From Dendrophyllia cribrosa (lineage: Eukaryota; Cnidaria; Anthozoa; Scleractinia; Dendrophylliidae), in contig JAJLRJ010000003.1 in assembly GCA_024195265.1 (NCBI GenBank), positions 55,039,284 to 55,103,283 of the forward strand: a DNA stretch of 64,000 nt. The letters are read 5' to 3'. Within the stretch, counting starts at the first letter, position 1; every line of letters starts with the position of its first letter. Positions 44,960 to 54,723 of this stretch are shown one piece after another. The translations under genes were made by a program, and so were the position numbers. The notes beneath the pieces are model-generated. The model made no database searches, was not told the origin of the DNA, and saw only the letters and a program-made list of their open reading frames with translations.

Positions 44960-45907
44960 TCAGAGATTTTGAACATCACTCAGCGATATCCACGAATTAA
45001 ATTTATCAGAATATCCTTTCCATTTAACGAAAGCTTTCTTTTTCTTATAATCCCGGCGAAGAACCTTTTCAATTCGAAACACGCTTTGTGTTGTTCTTTG
45101 AAGTTCAGGTTCGTAAAATGTTCCGGTTATTTTCTTTCCCAACAGATCGACTAATTTATACGTTACAGGCTTTGTGTTCAATATTTCGTCAATAACAAAT
45201 ATTTCTTCTGTCCAGTTCGGGGTAAAACCTTTATCGAATATTTTTCGCTTATATTTCGATATCCGAACTTTATCGCCGATTTTAAATTTCGCTGGGATGT
45301 GTTTAGAATAAATCATGTCCCCATATAAATTAGCGAAAACCTTTGTTTCATTTTTGTTTTGACTCGCTTGAACGGGGCTCATCATTATGCTAGAATGATA
45401 AGCGTGATTATATTCATCGACTAACCTGTCTAGTTTGTCGTAATAAACAGTGTTATTATTAGCCGAAAACATCTTCCAGAGTTTTTCCTTCACAGATCTG
45501 TTCCAGCGCTCAATAATAGAACTCTTGTCTTCGTTTTCAGTCGAATACAAAGTTATGTCATGCTTCTTCAGGAGATTTTCCACAATTCTATTATAAAATT
45601 CACTTCCGCGATCCGTCCATATCATTTTCGGCTGTCGCTTCGTGTCAAATATATCTTTAAAAGCATCAGCCACGGACTGTCCTTTTTTGTCTTTTAATGG
45701 GCGAATCCAGCCATATTTTGAGAAAACATCGATCACCATCAGGAGATATCTTATTCCTTTGTTCCACTTAGAATATTTCCCCATCTCGATTAAATCAGCT
45801 GCCCAGATCTTATCGATTCCATATGCAATAACTCTTCTCTTTTTAAATTTGCGTGTGATCGGCCGGTGTAACTCTTCAGCCAGATTTTGGGCCCAGCCAT
45901 TACTCAA
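44960..45907 (-). CDS. Polinton integrase (DDE, chromodomain)
   Basis: Open for about 315 codons. It is a retrovirus-like rve integrase core: Asp38 in WAADLIEM, Asp99 in WTDRGSEF and Glu133 in SSIIERWNRS, which is D-D-E with 33 residues between the last two. A C-terminal chromodomain (about residues 277-315, EKVLRRD ... FVKWKGY) could target heterochromatin. It inserts the linear Polinton DNA with 6-bp duplication. There is no ATG at the 5' end: the frame opens just after a shift at about 45905-45915 from the PLA2-like frame upstream. I read the two as one original gene, of which this is the intact C-terminal part. Confidence 0.88.
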   Translation of the reverse strand: MSNGWAQNLAEELHRPITRKFKKRRVIAYGIDKIWAADLIEMGKYSKWNKGIRYLLMVIDVFSKYGWIRPLKDKKGQSVADAFKDIFDTKRQPKMIWTDRGSEFYNRIVENLLKKHDITLYSTENEDKSSIIERWNRSVKEKLWKMFSANNNTVYYDKLDRLVDEYNHAYHSSIMMSPVQASQNKNETKVFANLYGDMIYSKHIPAKFKIGDKVRISKYKRKIFDKGFTPNWTEEIFVIDEILNTKPVTYKLVDLLGKKITGTFYEPELQRTTQSVFRIEKVLRRDYKKKKAFVKWKGYSDKFNSWISLSDVQNL

Positions 45908-46699
45908 AATCTGCTTCCGTTTTTTGACAATCCAAGGCCAAGTTTCTGTTTCGTATTTATAATGAATCTTGTCGCTTGGCCCCAGTTTGGCATGTCGCCA
46001 TAGGGAATTTTGTCAAGTTCAGAAACCATCTGCCGGTCACAATCGCCTTTGTTTGTTTTCCCTGTCTTTACTGAGTCATAACAAATGTCGTGATAAGCGG
46101 AAATTTCATCGACTTTGTTATATGGCAGATCATTCCATTTCAAGACTTCACCCCTTTTTAGGATCGTATTCGGGCTGCCCTTTTAAAGGGTTATATGGGC
46201 CCATATATTTATACTTTCCAGGTGTGAATCCAACTTTAGGCCTTGGAATTTATGAACATCAATACCGCTTCCGTCGAGATCAGCTCGGTCTGTTTTATAT
46301 TTTCTATCGGGCCTAATCTTAGTACTCAGTTGATTCATCATATCAGTAGTTGTCTTTGCAAGAAATGGTTTTGCTTTGTCAAGAGCGAAATCTAATGTTT
46401 TTTTCTGAGTGTTTTTATTTCTCAACAGTTCACTTGCTCCATAACAACCCATTTCAACTGTTTTTTACCTATCCAAGGCAATGCATGAGTCAAACCTGTT
46501 AATGCTAATTCACCAAAGCCCGCCCCTTCGACGGGCAGATTCAGTTTCCCGAGTTCCCTTGTTTCACGAATCTAGTTTTTTTAATTCCGCATGAAGCGCA
46601 ATGGCAGAAAAACATTGGCCTTCCATTTTTGGCTATCATTGTACCAGACGGCTCTACACAACCAGTAACTCTTTTTTCTTTAACACAATATGATTCCAT
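45904..46699 (-). pseudogene. Zinc-ribbon plus PLA2-like N-terminal part of integrase gene
   Basis: The gene starts at ATG 46699, 2 nt after the protease stop. Frame pieces in order: a small Cys-rich module (FCHCASCG) to about 46555; a GAGFGELALTGLTHALPW segment to about 46480; a segment with RPDRKYKTD and DLDGSG to about 46250; a Gly-rich calcium-loop-like piece (GPYNPL) to about 46165; then the phospholipase A2 catalytic pattern (SAYHDICYD) and a run to 45904. Each change of piece is a frameshift, most near homopolymer runs, five in all with the one into the integrase. Parvovirus-type PLA2 folds open endosomal membranes during entry, and a similar role in a virion is plausible but inferred. 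This copy cannot make the full protein. Confidence 0.7.
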
Positions 46700-46701
46700 T
46701 T

Positions 46702-47139
46702 TTAATCGAAATATTCTTTTATGAAGTTTTCATTGCGTTTAGGGTGTCCCAAATCAAAAACTTTGAGGCAATCATAAAACGGTTTATTCTGAATATTATC
46801 TAGGAAATATAAACAATAATACCCGCATCGGACAGATTTCAAATCTTGAATGGGGTGACCATAATTATAAATATATTTCAGATTTAATCTTTTTGCTTTT
46901 TCAACAAATTCAATTGGGGGTGGAAGGCAAAAGGAATCGAAATAAATAATCGTTTTATTTTTAACACAAGTGGCAACCCAATGTGTTCCGTTTCCCACAG
47001 AATCATCTAAATTAATTATGCAACTACCTGTTTTATGTATATGTTTACTATCTCTTGAGAGGATGCCCTTGAAATTTGAAAAGCCTAGATAATCAATCCA
47101 TTCAAGGAGATCAAAATTACTCAAAGGAATATCTTTGAA
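46702..47139 (-). CDS. Adenain-type cysteine protease
   Basis: About 145 codons are recognisable, from PLSNFDLLEW through SNFKGILSRD to the stop. The catalytic elements are visible: His in GTHWVAT, an acidic residue in IYFDSF, and Gln followed by Cys in IQDLKSVRCGYYC. It belongs to the adenovirus protease/Ulp1-like family and is expected to mature the capsid proteins. The frame extends further upstream, but that part overlaps the minor capsid gene in another frame and looks like a shadow. No ATG is seen at the expected start just after the minor capsid stop (47148), so the start may have been lost or the first codon mutated. Confidence 0.8.
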   Translation of the reverse strand, partial: FKDIPLSNFDLLEWIDYLGFSNFKGILSRDSKHIHKTGSCIINLDDSVGNGTHWVATCVKNKTIIYFDSFCLPPPIEFVEKAKRLNLKYIYNYGHPIQDLKSVRCGYYCLYFLDNIQNKPFYDCLKVFDLGHPKRNENFIKEYFD

Positions 47140-47147
47140 TGCCGGCC

Positions 47148-48004
47148 TCACAGAATTGCCCCTACCAGCGGTATGTTTTGAAAGGGACTGTTTGGTCCCA
47201 GCAGAATTCCGTCTCCTTTCTGTCGAGATTTTTTTTTTGCCCCCGGCCTCCGACAACCCCGGTGGGCAAGCCTTGTTGCCCCCATGTTCCAAAAAATGGT
47301 GGTGGCATGTATGGATATAACCCTGGTTTTGGTGACACTTGCAGTCCGGCTCCACCGTAACCGGCTCCGCCGTATCCCACAGCAGCTTTCCCCGGAACTT
47401 GAAGTCCTGACCCGAACAGTTTCGATGCCAACTCAATAGCCATCGGGATTCCTATCGCTGCTAGTGTTCCAAGAAGTCCACCATTAATTTGCTGCTGTGT
47501 TGGTTTGAAATTTATTCCACTGCCAATTTTAAGTCCTCTTTTAACAGAATCTAATTGATTTTTAGTTAACTCTCTAACTTTTGAAAGTTGCGGCAGAAAG
47601 TTGAATGGCATGGCAATTCCGTTCCCGAATATTTTATCAATCCCCAGGCTCCCCAAGGCACTCAATGCCCCTGTCGCAAGATGTGGTGCTACTTTTGTTG
47701 CCCCTTTTGTAACAAAAGGAATCAGCTTTGTACCAAGAGATATCAAGGAACTCCAAAGACTTCCACCTTGTTTGACAGCTTTTCTTATTTGTGTTTTGGA
47801 GATGGCAATTTCAACTCCTTTTCTTTCTTGAATGGCTTTCTTTATCTTATTGATTTGTGTTTTGGTTAACATTAATTCATCATTTCCCCTCAATTCATGA
47901 TGGGAAAGTCTCAAGGTGATCGGCGATGAATTTTCCACAGCTTTTGCAAGCTTTCTTTTTTGCCCATCAGATAAATTTACACGGTATTCATTATAGGTTG
48001 TCAT
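47148..48004 (-). pseudogene. Polinton minor capsid/core protein, frameshifted
   Basis: Starts at ATG 48004. The N-terminal third is basic with repeated LTKTQINKIKKA and ISKTQIRKA helices, then KQGGSLWSSLISLGTKLIP, hydrophobic Gly/Leu-rich helices (LLGTLAAIGIPMAIEL), and a Gly/Pro/Tyr-rich tail. The frame is lost at a run of ten A near 47225-47245; a second frame then gives the typical end (LLGPNSPF ... VGAIL) with its stop at 47148-47150. Members of this family sit between the major capsid and protease genes in Polintons. A pVI- or core-like role, with the C-terminal tail as a possible protease cofactor, is inferred from position and the amphipathic helices. Confidence 0.75.
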
Positions 48005-48046
48005 TTCAATATTTTTAATATCGAGATAATATTTATTGTGAGGTAA

Positions 48047-49346
48047 TTAAGCTTTTATCAAAAGTTTTCCAGAAGAAGTATACAGTTCAATTTCTCTTTC
48101 ATGAAGCACCAAGGCGTTCAATGTGTAATTTCCTGCGGGATTACCCGTCAACTGATATCTGAACGTCAAGGAAACAACAGAGTCCTTTACATCTTCTTCT
48201 TGATTGCGGAGATTGAAATACAGAATTCCAAAAAGGTTTTTGAAATTTGTTTGATCAATCAACGGGCCACTCAAAAAGTCATTATAAGCTGAATTAAATG
48301 ACATCAAAGATCGATACAATCGTGATTCCTCATCTGCGCTCATGTCTAATTGAGGATAATAAATGCTGTTGTTTATTTCCAGTTGGGCTCTTGAATATGC
48401 CCGATTACCCCCAATGGTGTTAAGACCAAAACAGAATATATTTGCTCCTTCATTATTATAACTAAGTGTGGGGGTTGCCCAAATGAATACATGTCTTGGT
48501 CTGCGGATGCCTGTTGAAATTCGAAAGGAGTCATTCACAGCTCCACTTTGTTTTATTTCATGGTGTTCTCTCAAATATGTCCACTTTTTTGGCTTGAGAT
48601 AATTTTCAAGATATTGTTTCATTCCTTCACCATTGAAGATGATTTTTGGACACCACAAGCGAAGTTTTGTTACGATAACTTTTGAATCGGCTACAGCAGC
48701 ATTTTTGAAAATTATATTGTTGTCATTTTCAAGTTTGAACAAAAGATTTGTTTTTATATTTGGGTGAAGATTATTTTTGAAAGCAGCGAAATAACTGTAT
48801 AAATTCAGAGGAATTGATATTTTATTCACAGCCGCCCCATCTGTCAGGGTCTTTCGCCTGGCAAAACCCTCATTGAAGAGCACCTGAGCTGGGCGTGGTT
48901 CTGCAGTTCCCGTTGAGGTGTCTGGATAGAAAAATTGATCTTTTCCAATTGTATCTGCATAACTTTTTGTATAATTCAAGTGAGCCAACACATTTGGATT
49001 CATTGGCTCGTGTGTTGTTATATACTGTTATGCCATTGCATTCAACTTCTACTGCTTTTATGAATGTATGTCCATTTGTTGTTGTTCCAAATTTATTTGC
49101 ATTATCTGTTCCTGCTGTTATTCCAGTTGCGCTATCAGCTGTTGTAACAAGTGTGAAATCAACCTCCAGATACGCATTGTACCAATCAATTGGGTTTGCT
49201 TCTGAGGAATTATCAACTGTGAATCGATAATCCCCTTTTATTTGTCTATTGTCATTCGCGATATTATCATTCAGTGGAGTGTTCAAATCATAATAGGAGT
49301 ATTCATACCTCTTGATAAATTTTGGGTTTCTAAAGTTTCCGTTCAT
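48047..49346 (-). pseudogene. Major capsid protein (double jelly roll), frameshifted
   Basis: The N-terminal part runs from ATG 49346 (MNGNFRNPKFIKRYEYSYYD) with the aromatic/Asp-rich start and WYNAYLEVDF strand typical of Polinton hexons. It shifts frame near 49000-49012, and the second part continues VLAHLNYTKSYADTIG to the stop at 48047. The C-terminal half has the conserved LFGILYFNL and ALVLHEREIEL strands. In total about 433 codons, within the family range. It would form trimeric capsomers of an icosahedral particle. The single shift separates the first jelly roll from the rest, so no complete capsid protein can come from this copy as sequenced. Confidence 0.85.
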
Positions 49347-49372
49347 ATTTTAAAACCATATTATTAATTTTT

Positions 49373-49738
49373 TTAAATCACATCATTGTATATATCTCTT
49401 ATATATTTAAATTTATCAATGTCAGCTTTTGGCGTTGATTCTTTTCTCAAAATTTCCCCAATTTCTTTTCCTTTTGTTTCGGTGGGCGGAGCTGGAGCTG
49501 GTGCTGGAGCTGGAGTGGCTGAAAACTTATCATAAATTTTTTCACCAATCAGCTGCCCAGTTTTTTCTCCAACTTTTTCAGCGCCCTTTTCCACGAGTTT
49601 TTCAGCTGCCTTTGAAGCTAATTTTGAAGCTGTTTTACCTGTTAATTTTGTTCCAATTTTTGACAAAACATCAAAGAATCCGGAACCCACAATCCTTATT
49701 TCTCCTGTATCAGGATCTCTTTCTCTTCTTCCATCCAT
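49373..49738 (-). CDS. Conserved Polinton small protein with amphipathic N-terminus
   Basis: 121 codons, intact. After a charged start comes GSGFFDVLSKIGTKLTGKTA, an amphipathic helix reminiscent of membrane-active peptides, then Ala/Lys/Glu-rich helices (KLASKAAEKLVEKGAEKVGE) and a Pro-Ala linker (TPAPAPAPAPP). It lies between the major capsid and penton-like genes, 1 nt from the latter, in the structural operon. I recognise it as recurring in cnidarian Polintons but know no assigned function. A pVI-like membrane-lytic or internal capsid protein is a reasonable guess. Confidence 0.65.
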   Translation of the reverse strand: MDGRRERDPDTGEIRIVGSGFFDVLSKIGTKLTGKTASKLASKAAEKLVEKGAEKVGEKTGQLIGEKIYDKFSATPAPAPAPAPPTETKGKEIGEILRKESTPKADIDKFKYIRDIYNDVI

Positions 49739-49739
49739 T

Positions 49740-50495
49740 TTAGTTAATTTCTTTCATTACAATAGTCAGTGAAATATCAATGTCATTCAAATCCACTTCT
49801 CGGTCCTCATCATCAGTGAAATAGAATGCGGCTTCAGAAATGTTTTTTGTGTTCATTTTATTCCACAAGTAATTTGTTGGTTGAATTTCAAATGGCAAAG
49901 ATCTTGTTTTTGTTGACGTTGAGAACGTGTAAAGCACATTTGAGCTTTTCCCTGAAACAATGGAATTACTCAAAAGACTGCTTCTGAGATAAAGATTATC
50001 AACGCTGTTGGAAATGTTTGGGAAATTTGTTCCATAAGCACTTGTTTTCAAGATTGCTGAATCAAATCCCAAAAGAATGTTGATGTTTCCACTCTTTGAA
50101 AAGTCAATTTGGGAGTTTTCATCCAACTGAATAAATACTTTTACCGTTGTCAAATCAAACAACACGTTGATGCCATATGCCTCGCCACTTTTCCCAATGC
50201 TTTTGTGAATGAAATCATTCAGGTCTTCGTAATCATAAACTCCTGTTGGGAAGTTGATTGTTTCCCACGTGTTTCCTTTGTCTTTTGAAATCACCAACTT
50301 GTTGTTGTTTTATTCTGGACGAATGTTATGCCAGCTTGCAGTCATGGAAAGATGATCCAAAGCAAGATAGTGTTGTTTATTCTCATCCAGAGTCAACTCC
50401 GGCATGAACTTGATTGTGAAATTCCCTGGTTTATTTTGCGGGTTTTGTTTTCTTGCATCAATTGATTTAAAGACAAGTACTCTGTTTACATCCAT
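49740..50495 (-). pseudogene. Penton-like minor capsid protein, one nonsense codon
   Basis: One frame of about 250 codons from ATG 50495 is interrupted only by TAA at 50310-50312, about 62 codons in. Before the stop: RKQNPQNKPGNFTIKF and HYLALDHLSM. After it: WETINFPTGVYDYEDLNDFI, LLGFDS, SNSIVSGKSSNVLY and SLPFEIQPTNYLW. These match the single-jelly-roll minor capsid (penton) protein of Polintons as I know the family. It would cap five-fold vertices. The ATG overlaps the stop of the upstream coiled-coil gene by 1 nt (TAATG), indicating tight coupling. Confidence 0.8.
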
Positions 50496-51637
50496 TATTT
50501 TATATACTTATTATGAAGTTTTTCATGCATTGATTTATCTATTGCCCCAATTCTCAAGAGTTCATCATTTATTTGAGCAAGGTCATTCCTCAAGACAGGA
50601 GAATTGTTTCCAGCAGCCATTGAACCCACGATTATCTTGATTCGATCTGCCAGCTCTTCTGGCTTTTGATAGAAGACGACACCCGATCCAACCATCCTTG
50701 ATTTACCTGAGGATTTGTGCGCAGGCATATTTGACAACGTGTTTAAGTTATTGAAAATTTTCACAGCATTCATGGAATATTTGCTCCGCGGATTGAATCT
50801 CTTTGTGAGAAGATTGACCAAAGATTTGTCTGCATTTGCTTGATAGACAAGTTGTCCGCCTCGATAAGCATCAAGTTTCATTTCATTGAAAAGTTTTGGT
50901 ACATCAATGAGCAGTCCACCATAGTGATCTCCTTGAATTTTGTAAGCATTTCTTCGGGGCTGTTTATAGTTTCGGATTCTCGCTCCTTCTCCTTTTTTGG
51001 TATAAAATAGAAGTGCTCTTAAATCTTTAATTGTTGCCAAATAATTATTCAATGTTTTTCTATTTGCTTGATTCTCTTGGTCTTCTCGGATCGCTCCCTC
51101 ACTGAGGTCTGCTTTTGATTTTCTTTTGAATGTTCCTATTTTTGTTGAAAGATCATTTCTTTTTCTTGTCACCTGTAATTCTAGATAATCGAGTTTTGCT
51201 TTATCCAATTTCATCAATTCATTGGGTTCAATTAAATCGTTTTTTTGGATAAACTCCAATTCATTCTTAGTAAATCTGTTATTAGGTTCAGCACTGATCA
51301 TTTTTTGTTTTGGTTGTTCTAATTCATTTCCACCAGGAAATGGAAGTTCTTTATTCAAAGTCAAGACATCTCTATTACTCTCTACCACGTCTCTGAAACC
51401 ATCAGTCAAAGCAAGTTGATTTTGCCTGAGTTGCTCAATCACTGCGTCTTGTTTTTCATCTGTCTTCTTCTGTTGTTCAATCAAGGGTTCTCTCAGGGTT
51501 TTGAAATAATCACTCATAACAACATCTCTTCCCTGTTCTCGGTCTTTTATTTCATTTTTCACATCTGTGACTGCTTTCGCAATCTGATATCCCTGCTGTT
51601 CAAGTTCGGCGTATTTCTTTATTCTTTCAAGATCCAT
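50495..51637 (-). CDS. Coiled-coil structural protein, 380 aa
   Basis: Intact from ATG 51637. I chose this over a further upstream in-frame ATG because that extension overlaps the divergent ATPase gene and its promoter. N-terminal coiled coil (LERIKKYAELEQQGYQIAK ... LREPLIEQQKKTDE), a middle helix pair (KLDYLELQVTRKRNDLSTKI), then a conserved-looking C-terminal domain (GDHYGGLLIDVPKLFNEM, FNPRSKYSMNAVKIFN). It occupies the first position of the minus-strand morphogenesis block. The family recurs in Polintons without a named function. A scaffold or virion-associated protein is plausible. Confidence 0.65.
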   Translation of the reverse strand: MDLERIKKYAELEQQGYQIAKAVTDVKNEIKDREQGRDVVMSDYFKTLREPLIEQQKKTDEKQDAVIEQLRQNQLALTDGFRDVVESNRDVLTLNKELPFPGGNELEQPKQKMISAEPNNRFTKNELEFIQKNDLIEPNELMKLDKAKLDYLELQVTRKRNDLSTKIGTFKRKSKADLSEGAIREDQENQANRKTLNNYLATIKDLRALLFYTKKGEGARIRNYKQPRRNAYKIQGDHYGGLLIDVPKLFNEMKLDAYRGGQLVYQANADKSLVNLLTKRFNPRSKYSMNAVKIFNNLNTLSNMPAHKSSGKSRMVGSGVVFYQKPEELADRIKIIVGSMAAGNNSPVLRNDLAQINDELLRIGAIDKSMHEKLHNKYIK

Positions 51638-51693
51638 TTTAAGAAGCAAAACAACATTTATTTCAAAAGATAAATGATATATCGGCACTAAAA
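51638..51693. promoter_or_regulatory. Divergent promoter region, morphogenesis genes / ATPase
   Basis: 56 AT-rich bp separate the oppositely oriented ATGs of the coiled-coil gene (51637, -) and the ATPase (51694, +). By position it must contain or adjoin promoters for both blocks. No specific motif is claimed. Confidence 0.4.
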
Positions 51694-52336
51694 ATGAAGA
51701 TTCCAAATTATGATCGAAATGTTAATAATCGAACAGCAAACCGAAAATATTGTGATTTCCTGGATGAGGATTTCAGAATGCTTATTGCGGGTCAAACTCG
51801 CTGCGGAAAGACAAACACGCTTATGCATATGTTGAGAAAACCTCTCATCTTCTATGATAAAATTTATTTCTATACGCCAAATCAGCACCAAGATAAGATT
51901 GTCGATCTCCAAAAGTTGATGGAAGGAATCAGCCAAAAAGTTGGGTATCCAGTGCTTGAACTTCTTGGCCCGGATGACATCATGAATACAACCGACTACG
52001 CCGACAATAACCGCAAAGTCGTCGTTTTTGATGACCTCATTAACCTCACCTGATCGAATTCAAAAACAGATTGCCAATCATTGGACAGATGGAAGGCATC
52101 ACGGAATCAGCCCAATCTATCTTTCACAGCAGTCCTATTATGATGTTCCTCAAAAGATTCGTTTGAATTGTTCCCATATGATTCTATATCCACCTGCAAC
52201 AAAAACCCACTTGGATCTCATTGCAAAAGAGAATTTGGTTGAACCACATCTTTTCAACAAACTTGGGCCCTATGAATTCCTTTTTCTTGATAAAGAAAAG
52301 AAAAGTGCCAAGAAAAACTTTGATGAAGCCTTCTAA
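51694..52336 (+). pseudogene. FtsK/HerA-type packaging ATPase, frameshifted
   Basis: The first part (119 codons) has Walker A (GQTRCGKT, residues 33-40) and Walker B (VVVFDD, residues 109-114). The frame breaks near 52045-52055, and the remainder continues in another frame with IQKQIANHWTDGRHHG, the sensor-like SPIYLSQQSYYD and LNCSHMILYP, ending at 52336. Total about 214 codons, normal for A32-like packaging ATPases of Polintons, which pump genomes into capsids. The gene starts the plus-strand block; the fibre gene follows after 1 nt. Confidence 0.88.
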
Positions 52337-52337
52337 A

Positions 52338-54196
52338 ATGGGAATATTCAACAATGTGGGAAGATTCACCGGTGTTGACTTGAGTGAATACATAAAAAAT
52401 TTCAACAAACAAGTTCAACAAGGTGGACTGAAATTGGACGCCAACAATAATTATGATATCCAACAAAAACGACTGGTCAATGCCGCTGAAGGAGTTGACA
52501 ATGATGATGCAATCACAAAACATCAAGCTGATGTTCTTGAAACAACGGTCAATAACAAATTGATTCAACTCAAGGCAGATTCTCTTCAGGTTGATGGATC
52601 CTCTCATATGACAGGAGACCTGGACCTTCGTGGAAACAAATTGATTTTTCCCGGTGAGATTGATATGGATCGGAAACGTATCACCAATCTGGATACGGAT
52701 GAAAACGATGATCTTTCAGCGGTTAATATGCTCGCCCTGAAAAAATGGCACCCAAATGCCCCGCCGCCAACGCATGAAGTGACGAAGAACATTGATTTGA
52801 AAGGAATTTTCAATGTTGTCAAATCAAAGCAACAAAGTTTTGAACATTTATCAGTAAATTATAACAATCTGATCTCTTACGATGATGCTAAGAATATCTT
52901 TCTCAGCCGTAAAGAAATGTTTCCAATGGAAGAGGGATTAAATATGGACAACAATTTCATTTGGAATGTGAAAGACCCAGAACGTATTGATCAAGCAGTC
53001 AACAAAAAATATGTGGACACGGCAGTCTCCGAGCTGGTGGGGCAGATAGCCAACACGGCAGTCAAAAAGCTTTCTTTGTCAGGCGGAACAATGACTGGGC
53101 CACTTGATATGGCATCGGAGAAAATCATGGGTCTTCCCGATCCAAAAACATCCAATGAAGCAACATCAAAACAATATGTCGACAGGCAACTAAATGAGAA
53201 GGCAGTAGCTCTGGCAGAGGCACAAATAAAAGCAGAGGCTGAACTAAAAAAATATGTCAATGAATCGCATATATCTTCAACCTCCCTCTTGAAGGATGAA
53301 TTCCGGTATTTGATGGAGATGTGAATGAATCCAGCGCTGAACATAATATGACAGTGACTGGAATAACTGATTTTTCAAGTTCTCCGCATCATTTCAATAA
53401 GAAGGCGTATGATTTGAAAATAACAAAAGATGTTTTTAATGAATACTCTGGGAGACTTGGTTTCAACATATTAAAACTTCCAGAAGGGGAATATACGATT
53501 TGCATTGAATTCTTCCCCGCTTCCATGACGGGTGTGAGCGTTGACGTTGTTAGCACAAGCCTGAATATCAATCAACAATCAACAAAAAAAATTGCGAAGT
53601 ATTCAAGGTCAATCATCCACATGCATAAATGGCAGATTTCTCCACCGGAATATATTTATCTGGATTTGAAATGGCAAGGAACATCATCGTCAGCTGTTCA
53701 AGGTCCAGCAAATTTGATAATTTATGGCGTCAAAGGTTCTCAATCAGATGTTGAAAGTTCTGTTTATGATTCTCCCTTTGTTTATGAAAATCAGGTGATG
53801 ACTATGCAAACTGATTTAGATATGAATGGCCATCAAATTCGCAATTCAAATTTAAGCAATAGCTTTATGCTGATTGGAAGATATAAACAATCAAGAAACG
53901 CCGTAAATATACTTTTTGATAATTATTTTAATGATATAGTCATCCCCATCCGATGCAAATTATTTAAAGCGTTTTCTCAAATTTTATCAAAAACATCTTC
54001 TTTTCTACAACTAACTTTATATCTCCCAGATAAAGAAACACAAAGTGGGACTAATTTTAGCAGTGATAATAGAATTCAAACATTTTCTTTTTCAAATGTT
54101 GTTTATATAGAAGGAGAGTTATTTTCAGCAAGAATAGATGACCGATCATTAAATATCGGGACTGCCCAAATCACATTTCTTTTTGAAATTATCTAA
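52338..54196 (+). pseudogene. Fibre protein with phage tail-fibre-like repeats, frameshifted
   Basis: From ATG 52338 to about 53324 the frame has an N-terminal MGIFNNVGRFTG and at least three repeats of the kind common in phage tail fibres: (R)-x-I-x-x-(L)-x-x-(P/D)-x ... D/E-A-x-x-K-x-Y-V-D, e.g. GLPDPKTSNEATSKQYVDRQ, plus SGGTMTGPLDM. It then breaks near 53305-53325. A second frame, lacking its own ATG, continues (SSPHHFNKKAYDLKI, FPASMTGVSVDVVSTSLNIN, PPEYIYLDLKW) and includes another repeat (LDMNGHQIRN) before a C-terminal beta-rich domain. About 619 codons in all. A receptor-binding vertex fibre is inferred from the repeats and its place after the ATPase. Confidence 0.75.
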
Positions 54197-54199
54197 AAA

Positions 54200-54700
54200 A
54201 TGAAAGAAGACGATCACCACCCAAAGCGAACAATATTTAATTTCAATCACATTGATCCAGCCATCGAGGAGGAAGAACTGAAAGAGATCAAGCAACTCTT
54301 CCGATTCTATCACAAAAGATTTTGGTGTTTGAAAAGAGCTCACAAACATTTCAAAAAGATGAATTTGTTTGTGAATTTGATATCTTCCGGTTTGTTAGCA
54401 ATTGGCACAATTGCGGGGGCAGCAACAATGAATCCCATCGTTTTGGGAGTGATTTCAGGAGCAGGATTGGTCTTGAAAACAGTGAATGAGCTGAAGAAAT
54501 ATGGAAACAAAATTGACATGGCAAAGTTTTCTTTCACAACCTATGAAAAAACATTGACTGATCTCCGTTTTGCCTTGAGGAGTGGAAAATTTGATCGAAC
54601 GGCATTCTTGTCTTCAATGGAGGCAGTTGATGGAATTGTGATTGATTTGGGGTTGGATTTGGAGAAATTTGAGAAGAAATATGATTTGTTGTTTAAGTGA
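54200..54700 (+). CDS. Membrane protein, paralogue of 63335-63823
   Basis: 166 codons, intact, 4 nt after the fibre stop. N-terminal HIDPAIEEEELKEI and FRFYHKRFWCLKRAHKHFKK, then a Gly/Ala-rich hydrophobic hairpin (about residues 55-94, GLLAIGTIAGAATMNP and VLGVISGAGLVL), then an amphipathic C-terminal half with KFSFTTYEKTLTDLR. The second element at the window's right end encodes a clear homologue with the same domain order, so the family is conserved between Polinton lineages. Function unknown. A virion membrane, holin-like or entry protein are all possible. Confidence 0.75.
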   Translation: MKEDDHHPKRTIFNFNHIDPAIEEEELKEIKQLFRFYHKRFWCLKRAHKHFKKMNLFVNLISSGLLAIGTIAGAATMNPIVLGVISGAGLVLKTVNELKKYGNKIDMAKFSFTTYEKTLTDLRFALRSGKFDRTAFLSSMEAVDGIVIDLGLDLEKFEKKYDLLFK

Positions 54701-54723
54701 TTTATTTCCTTGGGAAATGAATT

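Noticed and set aside
47162..47436. Upstream extension of the protease frame (residues 1-90)
   Set aside because: It overlaps the minor capsid frame antiparallel to nothing else and has the composition of a shifted reading of the Gly/Pro tail; the protease family starts near PLSNFDLL.
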